Below, one piece after another: positions 1 through 11,965 of a stretch of 64,000 nt of DNA. The notes under the pieces are model-generated. The model had not been told where the DNA came from. It did no database searches and saw only the letters and a list, made by a program, of their open reading frames with translations. The position numbers and the translations under genes are program-made. Location: assembly GCA_019973155.2 (NCBI GenBank), contig BPQB01000048.1:186001-250000 (forward strand), written 5' to 3'. The number at the start of each line of letters is the position of its first letter. Position 1 is the first letter of the stretch. The stretch comes from Phanerochaete sordida. Lineage: Eukaryota; Basidiomycota; Agaricomycetes; Polyporales; Phanerochaetaceae.

Positions 1-1025
1 CGCTACCTTCAATCTCCCATTCCCGTTCCCATTTCCCAGCCAGCAACCGTCTACTTGGATCTCGACGTGCAGACTACGATTGCCTGCTGCGGCGCGCACG
101 CAGGTGGTCTTGCACCGGCCCAACGGCTTCGTCCACAATTCTTGCCTGTCCGGCGTGAGGCGATGAAGTTGAGCCCCGCTCATTGGCGTCCAGGTACAAC
201 CTCTACCCATGATGCGAAACGAGATGCTGACGCATGCTGTTGCCTGTCATTCCCAGATGTCGCGAAGGCCATGCCCGTCTGGGCACAGATTGAGATTTTC
301 TGCCGGGCGATCTTGCGGATGGTTAGCTGGACAGACCTCGCTAATCAGTCGATGAGCGTCGAGTCAAAGCGAGTCGACCCTCTGCGCCGAGACGTCCGAA
401 ATAAGAACAGATTTCGGTACACGGCGGCCTCTGACGCACGGTATCTGGACGCCCGATGCTTCGCCTTGAATTATTTTAAAAGCGAACTCTCTTTTTCATC
501 CATCTCGCGCTCGCCAAAGCTCCAGCAGGATAGAACGAGCAAGAGGACGCAGACAGCTAACGTCGATATACCACCGACTTTTACCAAACGAACTCTTGGC
601 CCTTTCAGCTCAGTGCTTCTGCTCAGCTGTGCGGCCCGTGCCTTTCACCTGCTAAAGTCTGAGACACTCACCGCACGTCTCCCGAAGCTGCCATGTGTCA
701 TTTCGCAGATCGCACCGTACTGTATGTACTTCACCACGAGGATCAGGCGCAATACGCACGGCTACATGCTACCGACCATACCGGCGCCAGGGTAACTGGA
801 CCCTTTCCGGACTTCTATGATGACGAATCCTCGCATCCTAGTCCAGTGCAATCGCTCCCGCGGACCAGACACGCGTGTCGTGGTCGAGGCTCGCACTCCA
901 GTCATTGCCATCCCCCATTACAGTCCTTTGCCCCGACAACCTCACAGCACACCAGTGACCGCGATTTTTCTTGCATCGCACCAGAGACCTGATCTGAACG
1001 CACGACGCACGACGCGATGGAGGCG
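1..1025. other. Left-edge interval without a supported gene
   Basis: No reading frame here has a credible combination of ATG, splice signals and recognisable protein. A 246-codon frame at 55-795 opens on TTG rather than ATG and resembles no family I know. The last bases before 1026 presumably hold the promoter of the first DUF6535 gene, but I see no clear TATA element. Confidence 0.5.
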
Positions 1026-4000
1026 ATGTCGGAAGAAAGGGCGTATCCAAGCGTAAGCACATCATATCTACAATCTGGGTATGCGCTGTGCTGACCCAAT
1101 AGATATGTTAGAATGTCGTCGGTACATCCCAGACGATTACATCCCAGCAGAACGCAACAAACATATGGCAGACGATGGTCAAGAGCGTTCGAGAGGTGGA
1201 CGTTCAGAAGGTTGCGGACACGAAGGAGGATCTGGATACGCTTCTGGTATTCGTGCGTGCGCAAGCTCAATTCCTAATCGTTGTACATCTAACAGGATCT
1301 GCTCATAGGCGGGACTGTTCTCGGCTGTCGTCACCACTTTCGTCGTCGACAGCTATGCAAGCCTTCAACCCGATAATACCGACGAAATCGTCTTTCTCAT
1401 GCGCCAATCCTTCGCACAAAACTACACCTTCACCGATGGAGTCCTGCGCCCCGTTACACCCTTCCCCCAAGATCTCGTCTTCGAGGTACCGCTCTGGGCG
1501 CTGCGGGTCAACGGACTCTGGTTCGGCAGCCTCATCGTAAGCCTCTCCACCGCGTCCTTCGGCATGCTCGTCAAGCAGTGGCTCATCGAATACCTCGCGA
1601 TGGAATGGATGTCCCCGGAAGACCAACTGCGTACTCGCTGCTATCGCCATCCCGGCCTCAAGGACTGGAAGGTCTTCGAAATCGCCGCGATGCTCCCCCT
1701 TCTCCTCCACCTCTCGCTCGGCCTCTTCTTCCTTGGCCTCTGCTTCTACACTGCCGCAGCAAACGAAGTTGTCGGACGCTCCACATTTCCCCTCGTCGCC
1801 GGCTGGGCGTTCTTTGCCCTGCTGACCCTGTTTGCACCGCTCGCCTCGTCGCGGTGCCCGTACAAAGTGACACTTCTCAAGACCACATTGCGCCTGGGGC
1901 GTGGCTACCTCTTCTCTCGGATGCGAGAGCCGCTACGCACGATAATCAGGGGCATTGTGTTCGCTGCTCACGACGCGTGGACTTGCGCTCTTTCGATACT
2001 CAACGCGCTTGCCAACATTGTGCGGCGGCCATACGTCACCTACATGGACTGGGTGGGCGAGCTGATGGAAGACTACTGGTACATTTCAGTGCTTAACTGG
2101 CCCCTTCTCTTCGCTCTCTTCCCCGTCGTTTGGATTGTCACCGAGCTTCCGTCGGTCGTTGTGGGGTGGGCCGTCAGGACTGTCGAGTGGCTATGCAGCC
2201 TTCAAATCCCCGTTGACGTCAACTGTGAAGAATACCACCTAATGCGGCAGAATAACGACCTGCACGAGCTGCTGCTCTCTGTGGACGAAGTTATGATCAA
2301 TGACGGAGCTATCCTCGAGACCATGGCCGACTTCTTGAGGCAGACTCGCGCCAATCCCATGTCAATAACTTCCTTCGTTACCGGGTGCATTGCACATCGT
2401 ACTCAAGATCTCCACATTCCAGATGACAGCCACGGTGTCTACTGGCTTACACCCTTGGATATGCTCTCCGAAAGCGCGTGGAACATCCTCATCGCGCTGG
2501 TCGGGGAATCATTGCTGTCGCACGGATCGATGACGACTGACTTCCTCAGCATCAAATGTCCGGACAGGGCTCGCTGGGTGGCGAATGCTGCTGCAGTTGT
2601 ACTCTCCAGAAGCGCACGGCCCTTTCCCGAGCATATTCTTCCATTATTCGTGAACCCTTCTATGGTGGCCAGCATGCTTCATTACGCTCGGCACAACGCA
2701 ATATATCCACCCCGCAGGCGTGCTCTTGATCTCATATGGATTGCATTCACAGCTCGGATGCGCCGCGATGGAACGAATTCCTTCCCTAGACTATGGGACT
2801 GCCTTCCACGCATCGATGAGCCCGCGACATCGGCCGCTGCTCATGCTGCCATAGTCATTCTCCTCGAGAATGTGTGGCGAGACGATCCAACCGACAAGGA
2901 CGACGTCAGTCGTACCGTGGAGGCAATCCTGATGCTCGCGTTCATCCTCAACACCTCGTTATTTCATCTGAATCCCGACTACGTTCCACCGCAGCTATCC
3001 TTGGAACTCTCGTACTACCAGGGTGAGGAAATTCTGAACGTCGCAGGAGCGGTCCGGCTTCTTCCTGCGAAGTACGCGGATATCTCAGCATCACTTAGTG
3101 CCGCGGTACGCATCTCGCCCAGCGTTCTCTCTGGCGCCCTCAATTTTTACGCCTGCCTCCTCTCCCATTCGATGTTTCCGTCCGAGCCAGTACTGTGGAA
3201 GCTTATTCGCTCGATGGAGAGCGATGAAGGCGGTCTTGCATCGCTCGCTTTGCAGCCGGCCATGTGCGACCTCTGGGTGTTCTTGCTGAGCTGCGCACGC
3301 ACTGTAGGCGAAGAAGGCGGCAACGGATACCACCTTCAGACGCGCGACTTCATCAAGCTGTGTCTCGTCCTGGCACTTCCAAATGTGCCCCGTATCTTCG
3401 GTCGCAACGACCCGGCCAGCGACTGGGCCGTACTTGTACCGGTGCTCACGCGGGCCGCGGAAGAGGGCGCGCTCATCGCTCAAGAGCCGTCTGCTCCTAC
3501 GCGCGAGGGTGCGCTGCCAGGAGCCAGCCCCGCATTGAGCATGCTCCAATCCGATGCGTCCAGGCTCACCCCCGCTACCGACACGATCGTCGGCATTGCC
3601 AGGCGTGCCTTGGAACGGCTTCCACCTAATATCCGCGACGTTCCTACGGAATTGCGGCACGTACTCCAGCGGCTGGCTGGTGATTGGACCGGCCCGCCAC
3701 TTGCGCAGAGTGACGCTGCTTCGGAAAGAGGAACGCGCAGAGGTATCAGGATAAATCAGTTTCTTAGAAGTAGGAGGCAAAACAGCTGTCCCGTCGCCGA
3801 TCCAGAGCACGGGGTAACTCAAGGAGAGCGGCTGTCTCCCATCCCCGATTCAAGGTCTGTCCATTCGACGCAGTTCGATACCATACCGCCACCGTCTGCG
3901 CGGGCAACCCCTGCTGGTCAGTTGTACGATTCGCCTGCGCAGTCGCAATCGGCCCTCGCAACACGTAATAGCTCTCGTTCCTCCGCTCGGCGAGACGCAG

Positions 4001-4423
4001 GCGTTCATGATGCGCATCCGCCACCTCTAGCACGGCTGTTGACGGCGGGCCCTGAGGGCTCAGCGCCCATCGAGAGCGAAGATGCAGCCGGCACGACCAT
4101 CGACGGCGCGGTTCGGTCCAGCTCAGACGATGTCGGCGCGGACAAAGCGTCGTATGAGGAAGCACCTAGCAACGGCGGCCTCCACGCCGGCGCGCTTCCG
4201 ACGCCGCCAGACGAGCTCGAGGAGGTGAGTGAGATCGTGCTTGTCGCGCAGTGTCAATAATCACGTCCGTGTGTAGCAGCGCGCACTTAGCAATGGCGAA
4301 CTACGGGGCCGCTCTGACGCTATCGTAGATGTCGATAACAGAAACTCCGAAGGCCCTGGTCGCTCGCGGAGTTCTTCGAAACCTCGGTCATCATCGGACG
4401 CCCCGGCGAATGGTGGGTCATGA
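1026..4423 (+). CDS. DUF6535 membrane protein, paralogue 1
   Basis: Spliced model of 1076 aa with exons 1026-1052, 1112-1252, 1309-4224 and 4277-4423; all junctions are phase 0 and all introns are GT..AG (52-59 nt). Exon 2 encodes the family signature around NIWQTMV and ends with DTLLVF; exon 3 opens with AGLFSAVVTTF, the first membrane segment. Three more hydrophobic stretches follow (LWALRVNGLWFGSLIVSL, a long LPLLLHLSLGLFFLGL segment, and VAGWAFFALLTLFAPLAS), then a soluble helical region containing HELLLSVDEVMINDG. The last ~250 residues are Pro/Ser-rich. Exon 2 is 15 nt longer than in paralogues 2-7, an in-frame five-codon insertion before NATNIWQ. An upstream in-frame ATG at 1017 is possible, but 1026 gives the nine-codon exon 1 seen in most paralogues. 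Function of DUF6535 is unknown; integral membrane location is inferred. Confidence 0.85.
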
Positions 4424-4812
4424 TGACTTCTGGCATTCTTCGGGGCAGTGGTGGGCGCGAGAGAGAGAAATAGAGGGCCATTGTACCCGTTTTGAGGCCA
4501 GCAGGATGAAATTATGAGGACGGTTTGCGATGGAGTCCATTTGGGGTCGTGTATCGATGGTCACTTGGCCTTGAAACAGTATCCTCGAGGCTCGCTTCTA
4601 CGAATGTGTAGGATGTTTGTAACATATTCAAGTCGCTTATGGGTAACCTCACAGCACGCGCGGGATAATATACGCGAGCCTTGCCGTCGCGTCGGAAGTT
4701 CTTCACTCTCTACCACCATGCAGACGAGGTGCGCATGCGATTACATTATTCTAGACCTGCTAATAACAACACTTGCTGTAGGAAGCTATGCTGGTTCAGA
4801 GGACGAATCAAA
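4424..4812. other. Intergenic, no gene seen
   Basis: The 389 bp between the first DUF6535 gene and the F-box relic contain only short overlapping frames. I see no RNA gene, repeat or conserved motif here. Confidence 0.5.
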
Positions 4813-5732
4813 ATGCCACTGTCAGTCCCGCAAGACATTATCGACGCCATCGTCGGCGAGGTCTGGGACGATGACTTGCCATACCGTCGAAGCAATCTTG
4901 GCAGTTGCTCGACTGTGTGCTCTGTGATGCTCCATCTTAGCACGAAGCACTTGCTCAAACGCGTCCAGGTCTCCTCGGAGAATGTCTCCACGTTGACCAA
5001 GCCTGCCCTTCGCAAGTCGCCGAAGCAGCGCAGAGCGATAGGAGACCCCTTCATCGCTGGAGAAGAGTGGCCCAACCTGACGCAAGTACCCCAAGAGCAG
5101 TTTTTTGCCCTTCTATCCCTCCTTCCCGCTCTCTGTTTCCTCCGACTTGGCTGCGTCCACGTATATAGTCCGCCGGCCGCAGACAGCCCCATCTGAAGTC
5201 GCTCAGGATGGACTACGTCGACTGGCACACACCATTAATTGCGTGTTCCATGCGGTCAACGGCGTCGACACGCGCAGCATGTACGGCGGGTCCACCGATG
5301 GCGATGTACACACACCGAAGTCCCACGCGCAGGTACGGACGATCGAGCTGCACGGCGACCCGGAGACCACGGAGTGGGTGATGAGCATGTTCAACCCAGA
5401 CAGTGTGAGGAGCATCCAGTTCGCCTTTTGCGAGACGAAATGGGTCCGGATCCTGGCGTCCGATCCCTTCGGGCCTTTCCTCGAGAGCTACGGGGTGCAT
5501 GTCGAGTACATGTCGTTCGGGATTCCGGCCGGCGGGAAACTACGCGCGAGAGGCGTCGAGAAAGCTCGATCTGTACGCGGGACACTGCTTGGTCGTCGGG
5601 ACGGCAAACGTGATATCGGTCACCGCCGCGCTCCGTTGCTCCGTCGTTTCCCGTGAGCCGAGGGAGATGCTGCCCGATGCACAGCTGCGCGCACCGCTGT
5701 GCCGCTGGACGGCTCAAGGACCTTCGAGGTGA
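4813..5732 (+). pseudogene. F-box/LRR-type protein relic
   Basis: The frame from the ATG at 4813 begins like a fungal F-box (VPQDIIDAIVGEVWDDD, then a Cys-containing STVCSVMLHLSTKHLLKRV segment). In intact proteins this leads into a leucine-rich part. Here the first frame ends in a stop at about 5196, just after HVYSPPAADSP. Homologous-looking sequence resumes in another frame (VRTIELHGDPETTEWVMSMF, about 5330-5400) and again in a third frame (EASRKLDLYAGHCLVVG, about 5535-5610), ending at 5732. Two frameshifts without convincing splice sites make this a decayed gene. F-box proteins normally recruit substrates to SCF ubiquitin ligases through Skp1; this copy probably encodes nothing functional. 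The LRR assignment is by general appearance only. Confidence 0.6.
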
Positions 5733-6849
5733 CCAGGATGGTACATCTCCTCTTCATATCGATGTCAAACCAGAACGAGGCCCGGCCAAGCAAGTGAGAT
5801 GCGCAATAGGACAGGGCAATGGACATTTTCAAGTAATGCGACGGCGACGTGCTCGTAGACTACGTTCAGAGTCTGCGGCTGGTCTCGCGCTGTGCCTGTA
5901 CACAAGACGACCGTCAGTCTCAGGGTAAAATGCGCACTCGACGACTTATCACGCGGTACTACCCTGAGCCAGTTTCTATCCCTCGTCTCCTCGGATCGCA
6001 TCGTTCAGCGTCGCGATAGTTGCCTCCGTCTGCTCACGCGGATAGGGCGCGTTATCCGGGGGATCCGCTGGCATGAGCGGGTCGACATCAAACGTGAGTC
6101 ACTCGCGCAGCAGCGGTGTCGCCAGTTCATCATCGCCTCGCTGCATGTCTCCGCAAGGCGTGACCTGCGGCGCGACGGCGGCGAACGACAGTGTCGTATA
6201 AACAACGCCACCGCGCATGTACTCCTCACGACGTACTGCGGACCAGTGTCGGCCCGAGTCCGATTGAGGAGCCCCATGACGCCCTTGACTTGCTGCGACA
6301 TCTCGAGCCGTGGGTCCGAGATCGTCGCGGGGACGTACAGTATAGCTCCTTGATGTGTGACTGTGGGCTGTGAGACCGCTGTCGATAGAGCGCATCACTG
6401 GGGAGCTCGTTGCCGATGCGCAGGAGCTTCATGGTGCTGTCGTGGTGCCCGGCAGCGAACGCGAACGCGGGGTCCAGTTCAGGAAGCCTGCGCCGAAATC
6501 TGGCGGTTAGTCTCGTGGGTGGTGCCGACTCATATAAGACGCACTTGACAGGATTGCAGAATATGTTGGTGCGGGCGCATGTTCGGGAGGCGGGGGCACT
6601 GGCGCGTGTCACGTGGGCGCGTCACAAAGCGCGGCTAATTATGGCGCCTTCCCTTTGAACTCGACCACGACCAGCGACTACAAACACACCTACAAAGACG
6701 CCGTTCTCTTTTCCCGGGGCCCGAGGTCTGCATCACGGTCCCAACGTTGCGTCGCTGGCACTCCGAGTCGGCCTGCACGGCGTTCGCGCTTGTCTCTGCT
6801 CCCTTACACATCCCACTCAAATCGCTTGCTTCAGATGGCCTCGCGCTTT
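5733..6849. other. Unassigned interval with protein-like fragments on the minus strand
   Basis: No intact gene. On the minus strand, fragments around 6590-6400 (LLRIGNELPSDALYRQRSHS) and 6330-6220 (ISDPRLEMSQQVKGVMGLL) read like pieces of one former protein in two frames, but I cannot name the family. A further minus-strand fragment near 5800-5900 (VYEHVAVALLENVHCPVLL) may be another relic. None has a start, consistent frame and splice sites together. Confidence 0.3.
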
Positions 6850-9660
6850 GACTCCCCTACTATTTCTACCGCGGGCGTCGGCATTCGGGATCCACGTTCC
6901 ACTTCGGCGGAGAGCGCGTGCGGACGCGACGATCGTACTGGCACCTCCCAAAAGTCTCTGGGATTGCGCAGCCATATCTAATCCAGCGAACCCTGCGATG
7001 AATGCAAGGCCTAGCTGCGCCAGACAAGCGTTGTGCTGTGCTCTCAAAACTAGGTGAGCCCTACTTATTCTATCGGTCACCGTCGGGGCTAATTATCCGG
7101 AACAGCGATTAGGACTCTCCGTTCACCGTTCACGCGCACGCGCACGCCCCAGAAGGTTGACGAGGAGTAGAGGCTGGACAGGGTGCAGGTAGAGAGGCGA
7201 TGCGCTGGGAGCTGGAGGGGCAAGACCCTTGGTACGCCTGCCGATCGCTTTTGGACATTCCATGGTATGCTCATACGCCCCTAGTCCATCCAGACCTTGG
7301 AGAACTCCCTGACCCGCAGCTCTCGTCGGCTTGTACCACGCGGGAACCACCGCTTCACATCTCCAGAGCTGCTCCAGCTGAGTCCGTGCGCCCAGGCCCA
7401 GCCAGACTGCCACCTCGAGCGACCCACATCGACGACCGCCGCGTCCCACGCTACTGGGACACACAGCTGCTAAGTACCCGACGTACCACCACCCAGACCG
7501 CCTCGTCCTCTTGCGAAAGAAACACTGCAATCTTCGCTCCCGCGTGTGCGTCTCGCGCATCTCCCTCGCCACGAAGCTCATCTACTTCACTCGCTCCGGG
7601 TCGGCGTGTCAGCCTTCCAACAACGCCGCGCCACAGAGCGCACCGTCCGCTTCCACGCCCTCGCCCTGAATTCGCTCCCAGGTCATGCGCGCGATGCGCG
7701 CGCGCGCCTCGGTCGTCGTGCCGAAAGCAGTCCACGCGGCTCTCTAGAGTCAGGCCTCTCCCTTCCCGCCAGTCGTTCAAGACCGTGGCCCTCGGCGCCC
7801 AAGTCAGAATCGTCTCTGCCCCGGAAGCTACCTGTATCTGCCGGCGGCGCGGCGCTTTGCTGCCTTCTGCCTCTGAGCTTGGCACCTCCCGATTCCCGGC
7901 ATCGCACAGGACAGCAATGCGCGCATCGTATCTCAAAACCGGTCGTGCTGGGCAGATGCTATATTGTGCTCTGGGAGCGAGGTACGCCTCGTGAGCCCCT
8001 CTCTGGTCGTCCCAGGGCTGACTATCTGCGACAGCGTCACGAGCTTGGGCTCTCCGCCCACACTCGGCAGATCGACAGAGAGGATACCTCGAGGGAAGCC
8101 ATCCGCAGGACGAGTATACAGGGACGGTTAGATGCGGACAAGTTCTGGTACGCTCCATCCTTCCAGGTTTATCTGAACGATTTGCAGTATGCTCATATGC
8201 CGCGTACTTAGAGATTTGCTGCACCAGGTCTATGATGTGCTGTGCCAGCCAGGTATGTCTCGTAATCCTCTCTGGTTGTCCTCAAGCTGATTGTCTGCAG
8301 CAGCGTCTCGAGCTCGAGCTTTAGGCTCGGCAGGATCGACGTAGAGCGTACGTCGAGAGAATGTGCCTGGAGCAGAGGTATACAGGGATAGTTTAATGCG
8401 CTCGGGTTCTAGTACGTCCCGTCCTTTCATGTGAGCGTTTCTCGTTGTGCTCATGCTTCGCAGATGCATTACACCATCCCACTCTCAAGAAACACTACAA
8501 CTTTCCACCCATCTCGTACCCATCCGTCCAAGCGCAACTCTTCCTCGTCGCTCCGCACGGCCAGAACATCTCGTCGTCGCGCATATACGCAAGGTCGTTC
8601 CGATGTACTGGGCACGATGCGCCAGCCTTCGCCTTGTCCTCTTCCGCGCCGTGCGGCGTCACCCCCGCGGCGGTCGCCACACGCAGGCGAGCTGCATCCA
8701 CCCTCGGCCGGATTCCGGACAAGGCAGGCGTGCGCACGAATCACCGCCGCCCAGCTTCGCGCGCACGCCCAGCACTACGTCCCCAGGCGCGAAAATCTGA
8801 CGGCCAGCCCTCCACGACCGACTCGGACTTCACTTCCCGCAGGCCCGCGCTTGCCCTCTGCGCTTCCTCGTCTGGGGCGCGCCCGGCGCCAACTCCGGCT
8901 GCGAACGTCGTCTCAGGACCCACGAACATCCGCCACGGCCGAACGCCGCCCGGCCGCCTTCACGCCTGCCCGGGCTGCGCTGCGGCACATGCACGTCATG
9001 CGCGTGGAGAAGACCTTCGCGCGGCTCGCGAATCGGCTCGTCTGAACCTGGCGAGCGACCGGTTAGGCACTGACGCGAGGCTCGAGGTGCTGGGCTTCTT
9101 CAGCCTCGTCGGCTGCTTGCCTTAGTCCCTAGGCGAACTCGCCATTCGCGGTACGTAGCGCGTTCTACTCGCTTGTACTAGCTCTGACGTGCCCCACAGG
9201 CCTCGCCAACGCGCCGCAGAGCGAGTTTGTGATGTAGAGCATCGCCGTGCCCGTCGCGTTCCCTGGCATGGTCTTTCCGTGCTTCGTCGGGGAGAACAAG
9301 GTCAAGCCGAAGGCCACGCTCGTTCTTGAGGAGACTGACGTCGGTCGGGCGCCCGTGGCCTTCGCGGCGCACGTCTTGCGCGGCCTGCGCGCGGGTCGCT
9401 TCTACATCGCGCACGACTCTGCCAGTGTAGGTCACGTTGCCTGCGGCAGCACGCGCGGGGCTTGGCATAGTGATGATGGAACGCTGGACCTCGTATATTT
9501 CGGCATGGTCAGTCTTGCATGGCCGTTTGTGCTGCTGAACATGCGCTGATAGCTTTGCAGATCTATTCGCTCCGTTGGCAGAGAGATGTCATTTCGGGGG
9601 GTCCACAAGCACGCCGAGGACTGGGCGCACTACGACTGCCTCCGAAGGAAGGGGCTGCGC
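6850..9660 (+). repeat. Tandem segmental duplication, unit A
   Basis: Degenerate but collinear with unit B (9661-11670). Clear matches include 6947-7240 against 9736-10025, 8239-8430 against 10484-10684, and 9020-9500 against 11113-11510. The unit contains exon-like modules bounded by intron-like borders (at about 7110, 8032 and 8302) and ends in a reductase-like pseudogene. Unit A is longer than unit B because it carries one extra module. No transposon ends are visible, so simple segmental duplication is the likely origin. Confidence 0.7.
8460..9660 (+). pseudogene. 3-ketodihydrosphingosine reductase-like pseudogene, copy A
   Basis: The 3' part reads as a decayed KDSR/TSC10-type short-chain dehydrogenase. 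At about 9095-9155 comes FFSLVGCLP, a stop, then GELAIRG. A phase-1 GT..AG intron (about 9156-9201) follows. The next exon continues GLANAPQSEFVM, a stop (TAG), SIAVPVAFPGMVFPCFVGEN, then KVKPKATLVLEETDVG and VLRGLRAGRFYIAHD. Functional family members have an FFSLVGYSSYSP-like active-site strand, an ENKTKPKxTLxLE segment and GxFHITxD in this order. The tail keeps a reading like HKHAEDWAHYDCLRRKG near 9600. Active enzymes reduce 3-ketosphinganine in sphingolipid synthesis at the ER. At least two in-frame stops and an unrecognisable N-terminal half show this copy is dead. Confidence 0.65.
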
Positions 9661-11670
9661 TTTGCCTCCCTCTACCCTCTCTGCTACGCGCGTCCTGCTT
9701 CGGCAGGTAGCGCGTGCAGTCGCGCGATCGAGGACCTCCCGCAGGTTTCTGGGATTACGCCAGCATATCCAGCAACCCTGCGTCGCACATAAGGGCCGGC
9801 CGCGCCAAACAAGCGTTCTGCTGTGCTCTCATTGCCAGGTGCGTCCTGTTTATTCTATCGGTCGTCGTAGGGGCTGCGCTGATCATCTGAACAGCGCGGA
9901 GATCTCTCCGTTCCCACCTCAGAAGGTTGACGCGGACGGGTAGTAGAGGTTGGTCAGATTGCACGTCGGGAGGAGATGCGCTGAGAGGTGTAAGGGCAAC
10001 GGCCTTGGTACGCATGTTGGGTGCGTTTGAGTGTTCCGTAGTATGCTCATGCGCCGCTGGTCCATCCAGACCTCCAACAACTCCCTTAGACGCCGCTCTC
10101 TCCGGCTTCAACCATGCAACGACCACCGTCCTGCATTATCCAAGCGGCCCCAACTGCCGCTGTGAATGCTTGGCGTGACAGTCGTCCAACGACCTGCGCC
10201 GCGTAGCGCACTGTCGTGTTCCAAGATCTCGCCCTAGAGTCATCCTCTGCACATGCAAGCGACGCACACCTGCCCACACCGACTGTCGTACCGGAATCAG
10301 TACACGCCGCCCTCTGAAGTCCAGTCTCGACCACGCTGCCAGTCGCCCAGTGTGTGCGCGCAGCCGCGACAGGGTGCCAGGCCGGGCGTTCTGGCGCCTC
10401 CAAGTATTCGTGGCATCGCACAAGCCCTCACAGCCCGCTACGTGCATGAAGAACAGCCGCACCTAGGTAGCTGCTACTTTCTGCTTCGCCAGCTAGGTAT
10501 GACGTCTGGGCTTCTCTGGTCGTCCTCAGGGCTGACTATCAGCAACAGTGCCTCGAGCTAGAGCTCCGCGCCCGCCCTCGCCAGGATCCATGCAGAGCAG
10601 ACGTCGAGAGAGCATTTGAAGCATAGATATGCAGAGACGATTGGAGCGGCTCGAGTCTTGGTACGCCCCACTCTTGCACCGCGGGTCGGCAGCCTGCTCA
10701 TGTGTCACAGATGCACCGCGCCGGGGGACTGTCAGGCACCACTACAGCTCGCGTTCATCCCGTACCCATTCAAGTGCAACTCGTCGCTTCACGCGGACAG
10801 AACATATCGGTCTCGCGCGGGTACGCAGGGCGTTCCGACATGCCGGGAATACGCCACCAACGGCCGCCCTGCGCACTTCCACACTGCGCGACCGCATCCC
10901 GCAAACACACAGGCGAGTGGCGTTCACTCTCAGCCGGATTGTTGCCAAGGCAGACGTGCACGCCAAGCCCCTCTGCCTGACTTCGCCACCGCGCAGCGGA
11001 GCCGCGCCCAGCACTCCGTCCCCAGCCGCGCGGGCCTGACGGCCAGCCCTCGTCGTCCCAGGACCCACGGAAATGCGCGACGGTCGAGCGCGTCGTGAGC
11101 GGGGAGAAAGCCTTGGCGCGGCTCGCGAATCCACCCATCCAAGACCTGGCGAACGGCCAGTCGGGAACTGACGCGAGGCTCGAGGTGCTGGGCTGCTTCA
11201 GCCTCGTCGGCTCCTTGCCCTTGTTCCAGGCGAACGCGCCGCTCACGGTGCGTGGCGCCTTCTGCCCGCTTGTACTTGGTCTGACGAGCTCTACAGACCT
11301 CACCGAGGAGATCCAGGGCGAGCTCGTGATGTAGCGCATTGCCATGCTGATCGCGCTCCCTCGCACGATCGTTCCGGGCGTCGCCGAGGAGAACAAGAGC
11401 AAGCCGAAGTTCGCGCCCGGGCTCGAGGAAACCGACGTCGGTAGGGCACCCGAAGCCCCGTAGCGCACGTCTTGCGCGCCGATAACTTCGACATCACGCA
11501 CGGCACTAAGTATAGGCAACGTGCTAATAGGCATGGTCAGTCCTGCACGGCCGTCTTCGCTGCTGAACATGAGCTGACAGGTCTGCAGATCGGTACGCCC
11601 CTTTGGCGGAGAGACATCGATCGGGAGGTCCAACCGAGGAGCACTACGGTTGTCTCCAAAGCAAGAGGCT
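9661..11670 (+). repeat. Tandem segmental duplication, unit B
   Basis: Second copy of the unit at 6850-9660, in the same orientation and directly adjacent. It holds two exon-like modules (about 9893 and 10547) and the second reductase-like pseudogene. Divergence from unit A is substantial, so the duplication is not recent. Confidence 0.7.
10690..11670 (+). pseudogene. 3-ketodihydrosphingosine reductase-like pseudogene, copy B
   Basis: Collinear with copy A. Near 10720-10830 a frame reads RAGGLSGTTTA and then VASRGQNISVSR, which resembles the TGGSSGTGLA nucleotide-binding loop and the following RGAxVSIVAR strand of KDSR enzymes. Near 11195-11430 it reads CFSLVGSLPLFQ, an intron, DLTEEIQGELVM, a TAG stop, then ENKSKPK and LEETDVG. 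The TAG after VM is at the same homologous position as in copy A. The copy is clearly non-functional; the family call rests on motif order rather than an alignment. Confidence 0.6.
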
Positions 11671-11965
11671 GATGAAGGTCCAACGAATATATCATCCTTC
11701 TTCCCAAGCTTCACTGTAGGAACTCTCCGCATTATGAGGTGAAAGACAGCTTTAGGCGTCACTGTAACCAGCGTGACTCGCATCCCGGGGCCCGAGGTTC
11801 AACGCCTCGTCAGTTGCGAGCATGCTTGGGAAGACCGCCACGTGTCCACCTCATGTTTTTCTCATAGACCCTAAGACAGGCGCGCTCACCATTCCTGGAG
11901 CCCTTTCCGCCGTGCTCCATCTTCCGACTTCCCACACCGTTCTCTTTCTACAACGAAGTCGAGAC

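Noticed and set aside
1303..1710. Minus-strand frame opposite the membrane region of DUF6535 paralogue 1, with similar antisense frames at 12216-12650, 18166-18543 and 40373-40843
   Set aside because: It recurs only because the sense strand is conserved and GC-rich; no splice logic or known protein. It is an antisense shadow.
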